From CADEEL01 sp050246475 (lineage in GTDB: Bacteria; Pseudomonadota; Alphaproteobacteria; Caulobacterales; Aquidulcibacteraceae): a stretch of DNA of 64,000 nucleotides. The notes beneath the pieces were generated by a model. It ran no database searches. It saw only the letters and a program-made list of their open reading frames with translations, and was not told the origin of the DNA. The stretch is taken from contig JBFWVZ010000005.1 in the NCBI GenBank assembly GCA_050246475.1, positions 186,001-250,000 on the forward strand, written 5' to 3'. Shown piece after piece: positions 16,618 through 23,921 of the stretch. The translations under genes were made by a program, and so were the position numbers. Position 1 is the stretch's first letter; the number at the start of each line of letters is the position of its first letter.

Positions 16618-17708
16618 CGCTGCGCCTCCGCCACGCGCGCGGGGCGAAGCGCGAAGCCCGCGCCTTCGAGTTTCTCACCGCTCAAGCGTGCGACCAACGC
16701 ATCGTAGCGGCCGCCGCCGCCAAGGCTCGCGCGATCGCCCAGCGCTGGCGCTTCGAGTTCGAAGAGGAAGCCATCGTAGTAAGCGAGGCCGCGGCCCATG
16801 CCGGGGGCGAACCGCGTCGCTTTCGGCAAGGGCGCGGCGGCTTCGATCGCTTTGACGTGCGCGGCGGCGGCTTCGAAGGCGGCGCGCGCCGGTGCAGCTT
16901 GGGCGACGCCTTTGTGCTTCGTCAGCGCTTCGACTTGCTTCAACGCTTCCGCGATCGGAGCGTCGACGTGCATGAGCGCATCGAGGAGCGCGAGTTGATC
17001 GCTTGTCGGCTTTGGCGCACGGGCGGCTTCGCCGCGCATGCGCAAGCGGCGTGCGATATCGGCGATGGAGCGGCCGCCCACCGGCGTGATGCGCGAGACG
17101 GCGAGCAAATCGGCAAGCGCAGCTTCGGCGCGCGCCTCATCAAGCTGCGAAAGCGAATCCGCGAGCGCGGCGCCTTCCCCATCGGCGGGCGCCGCAAGCT
17201 CGGCGCGCAAGAGATCGAGGCCGTGCGCGCGCGTGAGCGCGCGTTTGACGCGTGCTTGCCACGGCGCCGCGAACGCGCACGCGGCAACGAAGCCACCGAC
17301 GAGCGCGAGATCGCCGAGCTTGAGCGTCGCGTTCTTCGCGGCGGCGCCGCAGGCTTCAAGCGCAGTCGCAACAATCGCGGCGTCATCCGAGGGGCCGAGC
17401 CATTCGGCGCCGATCTGCACGAACTCGCTTTCGCGCGCGGAGGCTTCGCTCTGGCGGCGGAAGACGAGGCCTTCGTAGGCGATGACGCCCCGCTTCACGC
17501 CCGCGGCGAGCGCAGCGCGCAGCGCGGGCACCGTCATATCCGGGCGCAGGCAAAGCTCCGCGCCGTTTTCATCCGCGACGAGGAAAGCGCGGCGGCGCAG
17601 CTCCTCTCCCGAGAGTTCGAGATAGAGCGCCGCCGGCTGCAACACCGGCGGATCGATCCAGCGCGGGGAGAGCTTTTCGAGCGCGCCGCGGATTTGAGCG
17701 GCGGTCAT
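16614..17708 (-). CDS. hisZ: ATP phosphoribosyltransferase regulatory subunit HisZ
   Basis: A 364-residue class II aminoacyl-tRNA-synthetase-like protein without tRNA ligase function that binds HisG and mediates activation and histidine feedback. Seen are PVLQPAALYLELSGEELRRR, the motif 2-like YEGLVFRRQSE, and the motif 3-like GLAYYDGFLFE with GGGGRYDALVARL. It is shorter than HisS and lacks its anticodon-binding domain. Start ATG 17708 borders a palindromic repeat separating it from hisS. Confidence 0.92.
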   Translation of the reverse strand: MTAAQIRGALEKLSPRWIDPPVLQPAALYLELSGEELRRRAFLVADENGAELCLRPDMTVPALRAALAAGVKRGVIAYEGLVFRRQSEASARESEFVQIGAEWLGPSDDAAIVATALEACGAAAKNATLKLGDLALVGGFVAACAFAAPWQARVKRALTRAHGLDLLRAELAAPADGEGAALADSLSQLDEARAEAALADLLAVSRITPVGGRSIADIARRLRMRGEAARAPKPTSDQLALLDALMHVDAPIAEALKQVEALTKHKGVAQAAPARAAFEAAAAHVKAIEAAAPLPKATRFAPGMGRGLAYYDGFLFELEAPALGDRASLGGGGRYDALVARLSGEKLEGAGFALRPARVAEAQR

Positions 17709-17850
17709 GCCTCTCCCCTTGTGGGGGAGGCGCCGCCGAAGGCGGCGGAGGGGGGGCGATCAAGGAGCGGCGCAAATGGCGCCGCTGCGCGCAAGTCTGC
17801 ACGCCCCCCACCCCCTGCCCCCTCCCCACAAGGGGGAGGGGGAGTGGTTT
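17709..17850. repeat. Intergenic palindromic repeat element, GGGGGAGG type (copy 2)
   Basis: The outer arms CCTCTCCCCTTGTGGGGGAGG (left end) and CCTCCCCACAAGGGGGAGG (right end) are inverted copies, each also self-complementary. Inside lies CGCCGCC-GAA-GGCGGCG and a second GC-rich hairpin. It occupies almost the whole hisS-hisZ gap, so transcription of hisZ must read through it or start within it. It is related to copies at 423-518 and 35276-35314. Confidence 0.7.
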
Positions 17851-17865
17851 GCGCTCTCTCCTGCA

Positions 17866-19332
17866 TCACGACAGCGCTTTGCGGACGTGCGCGATGAGAT
17901 CGGCGCGGGGGATGGTTTGCTGGATGCGGGATTGCGCGGCTTTGTACGCCTCACGATCATCGCCCGCTTCTGCGGCGAGCTTTTCGCCGAGTTTCAAATC
18001 CTTGACCGTGACTTGATTGTTCGCGCGCTCATCGCCGCCGAGGATGATGGCGAGCGGGGCGTTGCGTTTATCCGCGTAGCGGAGCTGCGGCTTCGTGCCG
18101 GCGCCGCCGAGATAGACCTCGGCGCGATAGCCGGCGTTGCGCAGATCGGCCGCGATGGCGAAGCAATCGGCCATGCCGTCTTTATCGAACGGCAGCACGA
18201 CGATGGGGCCGTCCGCTTTCGCTTCGTTCTGCTTGGCCGCCTCGAGCGCGGCGGCAAGGCGCGAGACGCCGATGGAAAAGCCGGTCGCGGGAATGGATTG
18301 GCCGGTGAAGCGCGCGACGAGATCGTCATAGCGCCCGCCGCCGCCGATGGAGCCGTAGCGGATCGCGTTTTCGTTCTCATCGAAGCCGCCGAGGAGTTCA
18401 CCTTCGAACACGGCGCCCGTGTAGTATTCGAGGCCGCGGACGATTGAGGGCTCGAAGCGCGCTTGGTTCTCGGGAACGCCAAGGCCGCGCAAAACGGAAT
18501 CGATTTCGCGCAACTCGGCGAGACCTGCATCGCCCTCTTGCGTAGCGCCGGCCGAAACTTGGAGCGCGTCGAGCGTCTCAGCGCGCGAACCGCGCGCGGC
18601 GGAGACGAAAGCCAGCACGCGATCCGCCGCTTGCGCGTCGAGGCCGGCGCCCTTGGTGAAATCGCCGGACTCATCCTTGCGTCCGGCGCCGAGCAGCGCA
18701 CGCACGCCGTCCGCGCCCAAGCGATCGAGTTTGTCTATCGCGCGCAACACGCCGAGCCGAGTCTGCGGCGCTTCGGCGCCGATCGCGGCGAGCACGCCGT
18801 TCAGCATGCGGCGCGTGTTGATGTTGATACGATATTGCGCAGGCTTCAGCCCCACCGCTTCATACGCCGCGCACGCCATCGCGATCATTTCGGCGTCGGC
18901 GGCGGGCGAGGCGCTGCCGACGGTATCTGCGTCGCATTGCCAAAATTCGCGGAAGCGCCCCGGCCCCGGTTTTTCGTTGCGCCACACGGGGCCGGCGGCC
19001 CAGCGGCGATAGGGTTTCGGCAGCTGATCGAAATTCTCCGCCACGAAGCGAGCGAGCGGCGCCGTTAAATCGTACCGGAGCGCCATCCATTGTTCGTCAT
19101 CGTCCTCGAGCGCGAAGACGCCTTCGTTGGGGCGATCCTGATCCGGCAGGAACTTGCCTAAGGCGTCGGCATATTCGAAAGCGCCCGTCTCCAAAGCCTC
19201 AAAGCCCCAGGCTTCATAGACCGTGCTGATCTTGGCCACGAGTTCGCGCTCCGCCGCGAGGGATGGGCCTCGCCGGTCCTGAAAGCCGCGCGGGGCGCGC
19301 GCCTTTGGGCGGAATGCGTCTTTCTCTGCCAT
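17866..19332 (-). CDS. hisS: Histidyl-tRNA synthetase
   Basis: A 488-residue class II synthetase that charges tRNA-His. It starts with ARAPRGFQDR, then motif 2 (GPVWRNEKPGPGRFREFWQ), the histidine A motif RGLEYYTGAVFE and the IGGGGRYDDLV motif 3 region, and a C-terminal anticodon-binding domain (PIVVLPFDKDGMADCFAIA). Length and motif order are normal. It is first in the leftward hisS-hisZ-hisG group and divergent from the acetyltransferase at 19415. Confidence 0.96.
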   Translation of the reverse strand: MAEKDAFRPKARAPRGFQDRRGPSLAAERELVAKISTVYEAWGFEALETGAFEYADALGKFLPDQDRPNEGVFALEDDDEQWMALRYDLTAPLARFVAENFDQLPKPYRRWAAGPVWRNEKPGPGRFREFWQCDADTVGSASPAADAEMIAMACAAYEAVGLKPAQYRININTRRMLNGVLAAIGAEAPQTRLGVLRAIDKLDRLGADGVRALLGAGRKDESGDFTKGAGLDAQAADRVLAFVSAARGSRAETLDALQVSAGATQEGDAGLAELREIDSVLRGLGVPENQARFEPSIVRGLEYYTGAVFEGELLGGFDENENAIRYGSIGGGGRYDDLVARFTGQSIPATGFSIGVSRLAAALEAAKQNEAKADGPIVVLPFDKDGMADCFAIAADLRNAGYRAEVYLGGAGTKPQLRYADKRNAPLAIILGGDERANNQVTVKDLKLGEKLAAEAGDDREAYKAAQSRIQQTIPRADLIAHVRKALS

Positions 19333-19414
19333 GACGGAGCGCGGGGCTTACTAGATGGGGCGCCGCATCGCAACAAAAGGGCCATTGACCTTAAGATCGG
19401 CCCCCGCCAAGCGA

Positions 19415-19960
19415 ATGGCGATGCCCGAACAGCGCCCAACCACGCTCATCCGCCCCTGCTTCGAGCAGGATCTGGAAATGGTGCAGCTGATTTACGCGCA
19501 TCATGTCATGACCGGGACTGGCACGTTCGAAACCGAGCCGCCCAACCTCGAAACGATAACGCAACGATGGTCGAACGTGGTTACTCGCTCTTGGCCATAT
19601 CTCGTCGCAAGCCCCACAAGCGATCTCACCCGCGTCATCGGCTTCGCATACGCACAACAATTTCGCGACCGCGACGCCTACGCCAAGACATTCGAGGACA
19701 GCGTCTATGTCGCACCCGGCGCTACCGGCAAAGGCGTCGGCAAAGCCCTGCTTAGCCATATACTGCAGCAATTGAAGGATGACGGCGCGCGCGAAGTCCT
19801 CGCGCTCATCGGCGACAGCGAAAACCACGCCTCTATCGGCGTGCATAAGACTCTTGGCTTTCGCCAGGCGGGATTGCTGCACCGCGTCGGACAGAAGTTC
19901 GGCCGCTGGCTCGATGTGGTTGTTATGCAACGCTCATTGGGCGATCCGCAGGGAACTTAG
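19415..19960 (+). CDS. GNAT N-acetyltransferase, phosphinothricin acetyltransferase-like
   Basis: About 181 residues, with the PAT/MnaT layout: LIRPCFEQDLEMVQLIY at the start, GTGTFETEPP, the strand with SVYVAPGATGKGVGKALL forming the acetyl-CoA pyrophosphate loop (motif A), and the C-terminal HKTLGFRQAGLLHRVGQKFG. Such enzymes acetylate phosphinothricin or methionine sulfoximine/sulfone-like amino acids. Start choice between ATG 19415 and ATG 19421 is uncertain because no good ribosome site is seen; an in-frame ATG at 19355 would add unrelated residues. Confidence 0.87.
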   Translation: MAMPEQRPTTLIRPCFEQDLEMVQLIYAHHVMTGTGTFETEPPNLETITQRWSNVVTRSWPYLVASPTSDLTRVIGFAYAQQFRDRDAYAKTFEDSVYVAPGATGKGVGKALLSHILQQLKDDGAREVLALIGDSENHASIGVHKTLGFRQAGLLHRVGQKFGRWLDVVVMQRSLGDPQGT

Positions 19961-20054
19961 GCAAAACCTGGGCGTATTTCTTGCACGTCACTTGCCGGAT
20001 GGCGCGACGCATCGGAGGCTTCAAGCCAATTGAAGCGTCAATCCATCGTTAAGC

Positions 20055-20777
20055 ATGACGCTCGACCCTAGGGGGATGAGACTCGCCATGGTTGCACGTA
20101 CCGCCGTGCTTGCCGGTCTGGTCAGTTTGGCCGGGCTCGCATTTGGAACCGCTCCGGCGCTCGACGAACAATCCGCGCCGCCGCCGATGCGCCAATCCGC
20201 CTTCGAGGGCATATCCCTCACTGAAGGCGATCCGGACAGGGCGCTCTCGCTCACCTATCGGGACGAATCCGCGCCGCGCTACGCCGAGACGCGGATGAAT
20301 CGCACCGAGACCATGTTCCGCGGCGATGACGGCTTGCGCCGCCGCTATGAAGTCGCCTTGACGGCGCCGGGCGCGGCCGCGGGGCTCGACGTCGAGCTCG
20401 CGCAACGGGCCAGTCTGGGCGTCGATGCGAGCGGCGATGTCGATCGCGCCGGCGTCGGCACCGAGGTGCGCCTCGGCCGCATCGGCACGGTGGTTCGCCC
20501 TTGGCGCCAGCGCCAGGAAGGCAGCTGGTACATCTTCCTCGCGTCCGACGGCCAGGCGCTGACCTGGACCGCGGAGAATGCGCTTCCCGGCCAGCGCGGC
20601 CTGCGGCTGCAAGACCGGGTCACGATCGGCGATACGCAACTCGGCGTCTCCTACGAGCGCTGGGGCTTCCAGACCTCGCTCGCGCTCACGCAGCGCGAAG
20701 TCAGCTACTCGAACAATACGGGCGGCTGGTCGGAGGATGAGAGCTTCGCGGGCCTGACGCTGACGTGGCGGCGCTGA
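20055..20777 (+). CDS. Exported protein, probable small outer membrane beta-barrel
   Basis: Up to 240 residues. A hydrophobic signal segment (VLAGLVSLAGLAFG) precedes a mature part with alternating hydrophobic/polar strands and ending FAGLTLTWRR, with an aromatic near the C-terminus, as in outer membrane barrels. The pattern of strands with Arg/Gly turns (RAGVGTEVRLGRIGTVVR, GDTQLGVSYERWGFQ) supports this, but no family is recognised. ATG 20055, 20076 and 20088 are all possible starts; a G-rich AGGGGG lies just before 20076. It ends 4 bases before the convergent soxR gene. Confidence 0.55.
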   Translation: MTLDPRGMRLAMVARTAVLAGLVSLAGLAFGTAPALDEQSAPPPMRQSAFEGISLTEGDPDRALSLTYRDESAPRYAETRMNRTETMFRGDDGLRRRYEVALTAPGAAAGLDVELAQRASLGVDASGDVDRAGVGTEVRLGRIGTVVRPWRQRQEGSWYIFLASDGQALTWTAENALPGQRGLRLQDRVTIGDTQLGVSYERWGFQTSLALTQREVSYSNNTGGWSEDESFAGLTLTWRR

Positions 20778-20781
20778 TCCG

Positions 20782-21261
20782 CTAGGGCTTCAGCTTCAGC
20801 ATCGCTTCCACCGCGGCGCGATCCTCGAGCACGAAACGCGGGCCCGCACCGGTCGCGCTGACGCGGTCCTGCGGATTGTAGAGCGCGCATTTCTTCATCG
20901 AGAGGCAGCCGCAGCCGATGCAGCCGTCCAGCAGGCGGCGCGTACGCTCGAGCGCGGCGATGCGCTCGTCCAACACGTCGCGGATCGAGCGGCTGATACG
21001 GGCCCAATCGGAAGCGGTAGGCGTGCGTGCGTTTGGCAGCTGAGCAAGTTCACCGCCGATCTGGTCGATCGAGAGTCCCATCTGCTGCGCGATCCGGATG
21101 AAGGAAAGCCGGCGGATATCCGCGCGGCGAAAGCGGCGCTGACCGCCGGAGCTGCGCAGCGGCGCGATGAGGCCGCGCTCCTCGTAAAACCGGATGGCTG
21201 AGACCGAGACGCCGGTGCGCCGGGCGAGTTCGCCGATGGAAATGATGTCGGAGGCGCGCAT
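20782..21261 (-). CDS. soxR: Redox-sensing MerR-family regulator SoxR
   Basis: A 159-residue [2Fe-2S] transcription factor. The MerR helix-turn-helix is at the start (ISIGELARRTGVSVSAIRFY), then the dimer helix, and the four-cysteine cluster site CIGCGCLSMKKC (C-x2-C-x-C-x5-C), diagnostic of SoxR. Oxidation of the cluster by redox-cycling compounds remodels the target promoter. It is divergent from the VOC gene at 21341 with a near-perfect SoxR box between them, so that gene is the obvious target. No soxS-like gene is present, as is normal outside enterics. Confidence 0.96.
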   Translation of the reverse strand: MRASDIISIGELARRTGVSVSAIRFYEERGLIAPLRSSGGQRRFRRADIRRLSFIRIAQQMGLSIDQIGGELAQLPNARTPTASDWARISRSIRDVLDERIAALERTRRLLDGCIGCGCLSMKKCALYNPQDRVSATGAGPRFVLEDRAAVEAMLKLKP

Positions 21262-21281
21262 TGGCGTGAGATTTTTCTTGA

Positions 21282-21299
21282 TCTCAAGTTAAGTTGAGG
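21282..21299 (+). promoter_or_regulatory. SoxR box
   Basis: TCTCAAGTTAAGTTGAGG matches the 18-base enteric SoxR operator CCTCAAGTTAACTTGAGG at 16 positions. TTGATC at 21278-21283 overlaps it as a candidate -35. It lies 41 bases upstream of the VOC gene and 20 bases from the soxR start codon, so it may control both. Confidence 0.88.
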
Positions 21300-21340
21300 T
21301 TGTAGGCAGGTCGTCCTTCGAACGCAACGAGGACGATTCA

Positions 21341-21721
21341 ATGGCCGCCGCCTTCATCGAGCACGTGAACATTTCCGTTTCCGACGTGGAGCGCACCGCG
21401 CGCATGCTGGCCGATGTGTTCGGCTGGCGAACGCGCTGGGAGGGGGCGGCCGCCAGCGGCGGGCGCACCATTCACGTCGGCTCCGACACGCACTATCTCG
21501 CCGTCTATTCCGAAAGCTGGACGCCAGGCGCCGCGCGCGGCCACAGCAAGGGCGCGCCGCTCAATCACGTGGGCGTGCAAGTGGACGACCTCGCCGGCGC
21601 GGAGGCGCGCGTCAAAGCCGCGGGGCTTCAGCCGTTCGGACATGGCGACTACGCGCCAGGCCGCCGCTTCTACTTCTTCGATCACGACGGGATCGAATAC
21701 GAGGTCGTGAGCTACGCTTGA
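21341..21721 (+). CDS. VOC (glyoxalase/bleomycin-resistance fold) protein, SoxR-regulated
   Basis: A 126-residue protein with two beta-alpha-beta-beta-beta modules: IEHVNISVSDVERTARML (first metal His), GAPLNHVGVQVDDLAGAEARV (second), and YFFDHDGIEYEVVSY (Glu near the C-terminus). The metal-ligand pattern His...His...Glu fits glyoxalase-fold enzymes. With a SoxR box in its promoter it is probably a detoxifying enzyme or binding protein for redox-active compounds. Exact reaction unknown. Confidence 0.85.
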   Translation: MAAAFIEHVNISVSDVERTARMLADVFGWRTRWEGAAASGGRTIHVGSDTHYLAVYSESWTPGAARGHSKGAPLNHVGVQVDDLAGAEARVKAAGLQPFGHGDYAPGRRFYFFDHDGIEYEVVSYA

Positions 21722-21725
21722 GCGT

Positions 21726-22310
21726 TCAGCGCTCCCTCACGGCTATCTGCTCAAAGGCATCGCTGCGCTCGATATCCCTGAGCGCGATAACCGCGCGGGT
21801 CCCCATCGTCGAGGGCCGCGCGATGCGCTCGTCATAGGCGCGCCAAACCAGCTCCGTGCAATAGAGGCGATCGCGCGTTTCGAGTGAGAATGCGCCGTCG
21901 AACTGCGCGCCGGAGCGTGCGTAATTCAACGCATTGTGCGCCGCGCGCTCGGCTGCAAGGCGATCGGAAGCGCGATAAATCCCAACGCGGCTGGCGTCGG
22001 CTGCAAACACCGGGAAAAGCTCCGCCACGACGGGCGCGTTGTCCCGATCCGGCGCCCCGCCGGCATGGACGATGAGCATGCGCCCGCGCTCGTCGCGCGC
22101 CGCAATGCCGACATGGCCGAAGCGCTGATCCGAGCTGGCGCTCGCGAGATCGGCCCAGAAGGCGCCGTCCACTCCGATGAAAACGATGTCGCCGGGCTCG
22201 AGCGAAACGGGCTGCGCGATGGGCGCGTGCCGTTCCGCGCGCGGCGCGTTCGCCGGAGCGGCTGACGCCAGTGCGAGCGTTGATAGTGCGGCGGCGAGCG
22301 CGCGGATCAC
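21726..22310 (-). CDS. YiiX/YaeF-like permuted papain-fold amidase, family C92
   Basis: A 194-residue exported protein. It begins with a hydrophobic signal (IRALAAALSTLALASAAP) and has LEPGDIVFIG, the active-site His in RFGHVGIAARD and the active-site Cys in RLYCTELVWRAYDE; the permuted order (His before Cys) is the NlpC/P60-clan C92 type. These enzymes cleave lipid- or peptide-linked amides; the substrate is not known here. Start GTG 22310 overlaps the stop codon of the upstream lipoprotein (GTGA), which indicates translational coupling. An upstream extension would only read through the neighbour in another frame. Confidence 0.78.
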   Translation of the reverse strand: MIRALAAALSTLALASAAPANAPRAERHAPIAQPVSLEPGDIVFIGVDGAFWADLASASSDQRFGHVGIAARDERGRMLIVHAGGAPDRDNAPVVAELFPVFAADASRVGIYRASDRLAAERAAHNALNYARSGAQFDGAFSLETRDRLYCTELVWRAYDERIARPSTMGTRAVIALRDIERSDAFEQIAVRER

Positions 22311-22630
22311 GTGCGCATCGGCGCGCCGCTCCGCACTTCGCAGCGTTTGGCCGCGGCCGCGACCGCCAGCGCGCCGTCGAAGCCGAGCGTGCGGCTCATG
22401 GCTTGCTGCACCGCCTCGTCGTTCGCGTTTGGCTGCTGTTGTTGCTGCAGCCGCGCGAAGGCTTCGAGCTGCGGGGGCGAGAGATTGCGGTGCAATTCCC
22501 CGGCGAAGCAGCGGCACGCCGCCGCCGGGTTTCCGTTTCGCTCACAGGCCGATTGGATGCGCGCTTGCGGGCTGCACCCGGCCAAAATGGCCGCGCCGGC
22601 CAGCACCGTCAAAATCGCAAGTGCGCGCAT
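22307..22630 (-). CDS. Small Cys-rich lipoprotein
   Basis: A 107-residue protein with a clear lipobox (LAGAAILAGC) at about residue 19, so it is lipid-modified after export. The mature part has RIQSACERNGNPAAACRCFAGEL, a three-cysteine cluster, then a Gln-run (LQQQQQP) and a helix. Start ATG 22630 follows GAGAGAAGGGG. It is coupled to the C92 amidase gene through the GTGA overlap. Function unknown. Confidence 0.7.
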   Translation of the reverse strand: MRALAILTVLAGAAILAGCSPQARIQSACERNGNPAAACRCFAGELHRNLSPPQLEAFARLQQQQQPNANDEAVQQAMSRTLGFDGALAVAAAAKRCEVRSGAPMRT

Positions 22631-22793
22631 CCCCGCCCCTTCTCTCGTCGAAACCGCGCCGGACCCTAACCGTTCGAACTTTGCCTGTGGAGAGGCGCCC
22701 TCCCGGCCAAGGCGCGGGGCCGGAATCGCGCCAGGGTGAACCCGCCGCTGGGGATGGCGGCAACCTTTCTTCAACCTGACTCGGCCCAGGCTG

Positions 22794-22841
22794 GCGCGAG
22801 ATATAGGGGTCTGCGGATAGACGAGCCCCAATATCTAGTGT
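22794..22841 (+). promoter_or_regulatory. Two NrdR boxes upstream of nrdB
   Basis: CCCCAATATCTAGTGT at 22826-22841 matches 13 of 16 positions of the NrdR consensus ACACWATATATWGTGT. A weaker copy, GCGCGAGATATAGGGG, is at 22794-22809 (about 10 of 16). The centres are 32 bases apart, three helical turns, which is the normal arrangement for NrdR operators of ribonucleotide reductase genes. Confidence 0.75.
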
Positions 22842-22869
22842 AAGTTGTGTGCTTATGGAGACCGATCCA

Positions 22870-23907
22870 ATGGCGTTTGGCGAGAACGGCGAAAAGCTGC
22901 CGGGGCTGATGATCCCGTCCCGCTCCTACAAGCCTTTCCGCTATCCGTGGGCGTACGATTTCTGGCGCCGGCAACAGCAGATTCACTGGGTGCCGGAGGA
23001 GGTCCCGCTCGGCGAGGACTTGAAGGACTGGGCCGGCAAGCTCTCCGAGGAAGAACGCAATCTGCTGACGCAGATCTTCCGCTTCTTCACGCAATCCGAT
23101 GTCGAGGTGAACGACAATTACATGGAGCGCTACGCGCGCGTCTTTAAGCCGACCGAGATCAAGATGATGATGAGTGCCTTCTCCAACATGGAGACGGTGC
23201 ACATCGCCGCCTACGCATTGCTGCTCGAAACGATCGGCATGCCGGAAACGGAGTTCGCCGCGTTCCTCGAATACGAGGAGCTGAAGGCCAAGCACGATTA
23301 CATGCAAGAATTCGGCGTCGAAACGATCCCGGACATCCTGCGCACCGTCGCGATGTTCGGCGCCTTCACCGAAGGGCTTCAGCTCTTCGCTTCGTTCGCG
23401 ATGCTGATGAACTTCCCACGCTTCAACAAGATGAAGGGCATGGGCCAGATCGTGACCTGGAGCGTGCGGGACGAGAGCTTGCACTGCGAAGGCATGATCA
23501 AGCTCTTCCACGCGTTTGCGAATGAAACCGGCGCGCTGACGCAAAGCGTGAAGGACGACATCGTGGAGAATTGCCGCCACGTCGTTTCGCTGGAAGACAA
23601 GTTTATCGACCTCGCGTTCGAGATGGGCCCCGTCGAAGGCATGACGCCGGACGACATCAAGAAATACATCCGCTACATCGCCGATTGGCGCCTGGGGCAG
23701 CTCAAGCTGCCGAAGCTCTACGGCGATGTGAAAGAGCATCCTCTGCCGTGGCTGACGGCGATCCTCAACGGCGTCGAACACGCGAACTTCTTCGAAGCGC
23801 GCGCGACGGAATATTCGAAAGCCGCAACCAAGGGCGATTGGCACGGCACGCAAGGCGTCTGGGGCGAGTTCGACAAGCTGATGGAGAAGCGGAAGGTTGG
23901 AGCTTAA
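22870..23907 (+). CDS. nrdB: Ribonucleotide-diphosphate reductase, class I beta subunit
   Basis: About 345 residues; it houses the di-metal cofactor that makes the radical for reduction of ribonucleotides. The ligand-bearing helices are visible: QSDVEVNDNYMERY, SNMETVHIAAYALL, FEYEELKAKHDYM-type segment and DESLHCEG, with a tyrosine position in the second helix. I chose ATG 22870 because GGAG lies 9 bases upstream; ATG 22855 or GTG 22849 would extend it by 5-7 residues. Paired NrdR boxes precede it. nrdA is not in the window. Confidence 0.95.
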   Translation: MAFGENGEKLPGLMIPSRSYKPFRYPWAYDFWRRQQQIHWVPEEVPLGEDLKDWAGKLSEEERNLLTQIFRFFTQSDVEVNDNYMERYARVFKPTEIKMMMSAFSNMETVHIAAYALLLETIGMPETEFAAFLEYEELKAKHDYMQEFGVETIPDILRTVAMFGAFTEGLQLFASFAMLMNFPRFNKMKGMGQIVTWSVRDESLHCEGMIKLFHAFANETGALTQSVKDDIVENCRHVVSLEDKFIDLAFEMGPVEGMTPDDIKKYIRYIADWRLGQLKLPKLYGDVKEHPLPWLTAILNGVEHANFFEARATEYSKAATKGDWHGTQGVWGEFDKLMEKRKVGA

Positions 23908-23921
23908 ATCCAGGTGCCTAG

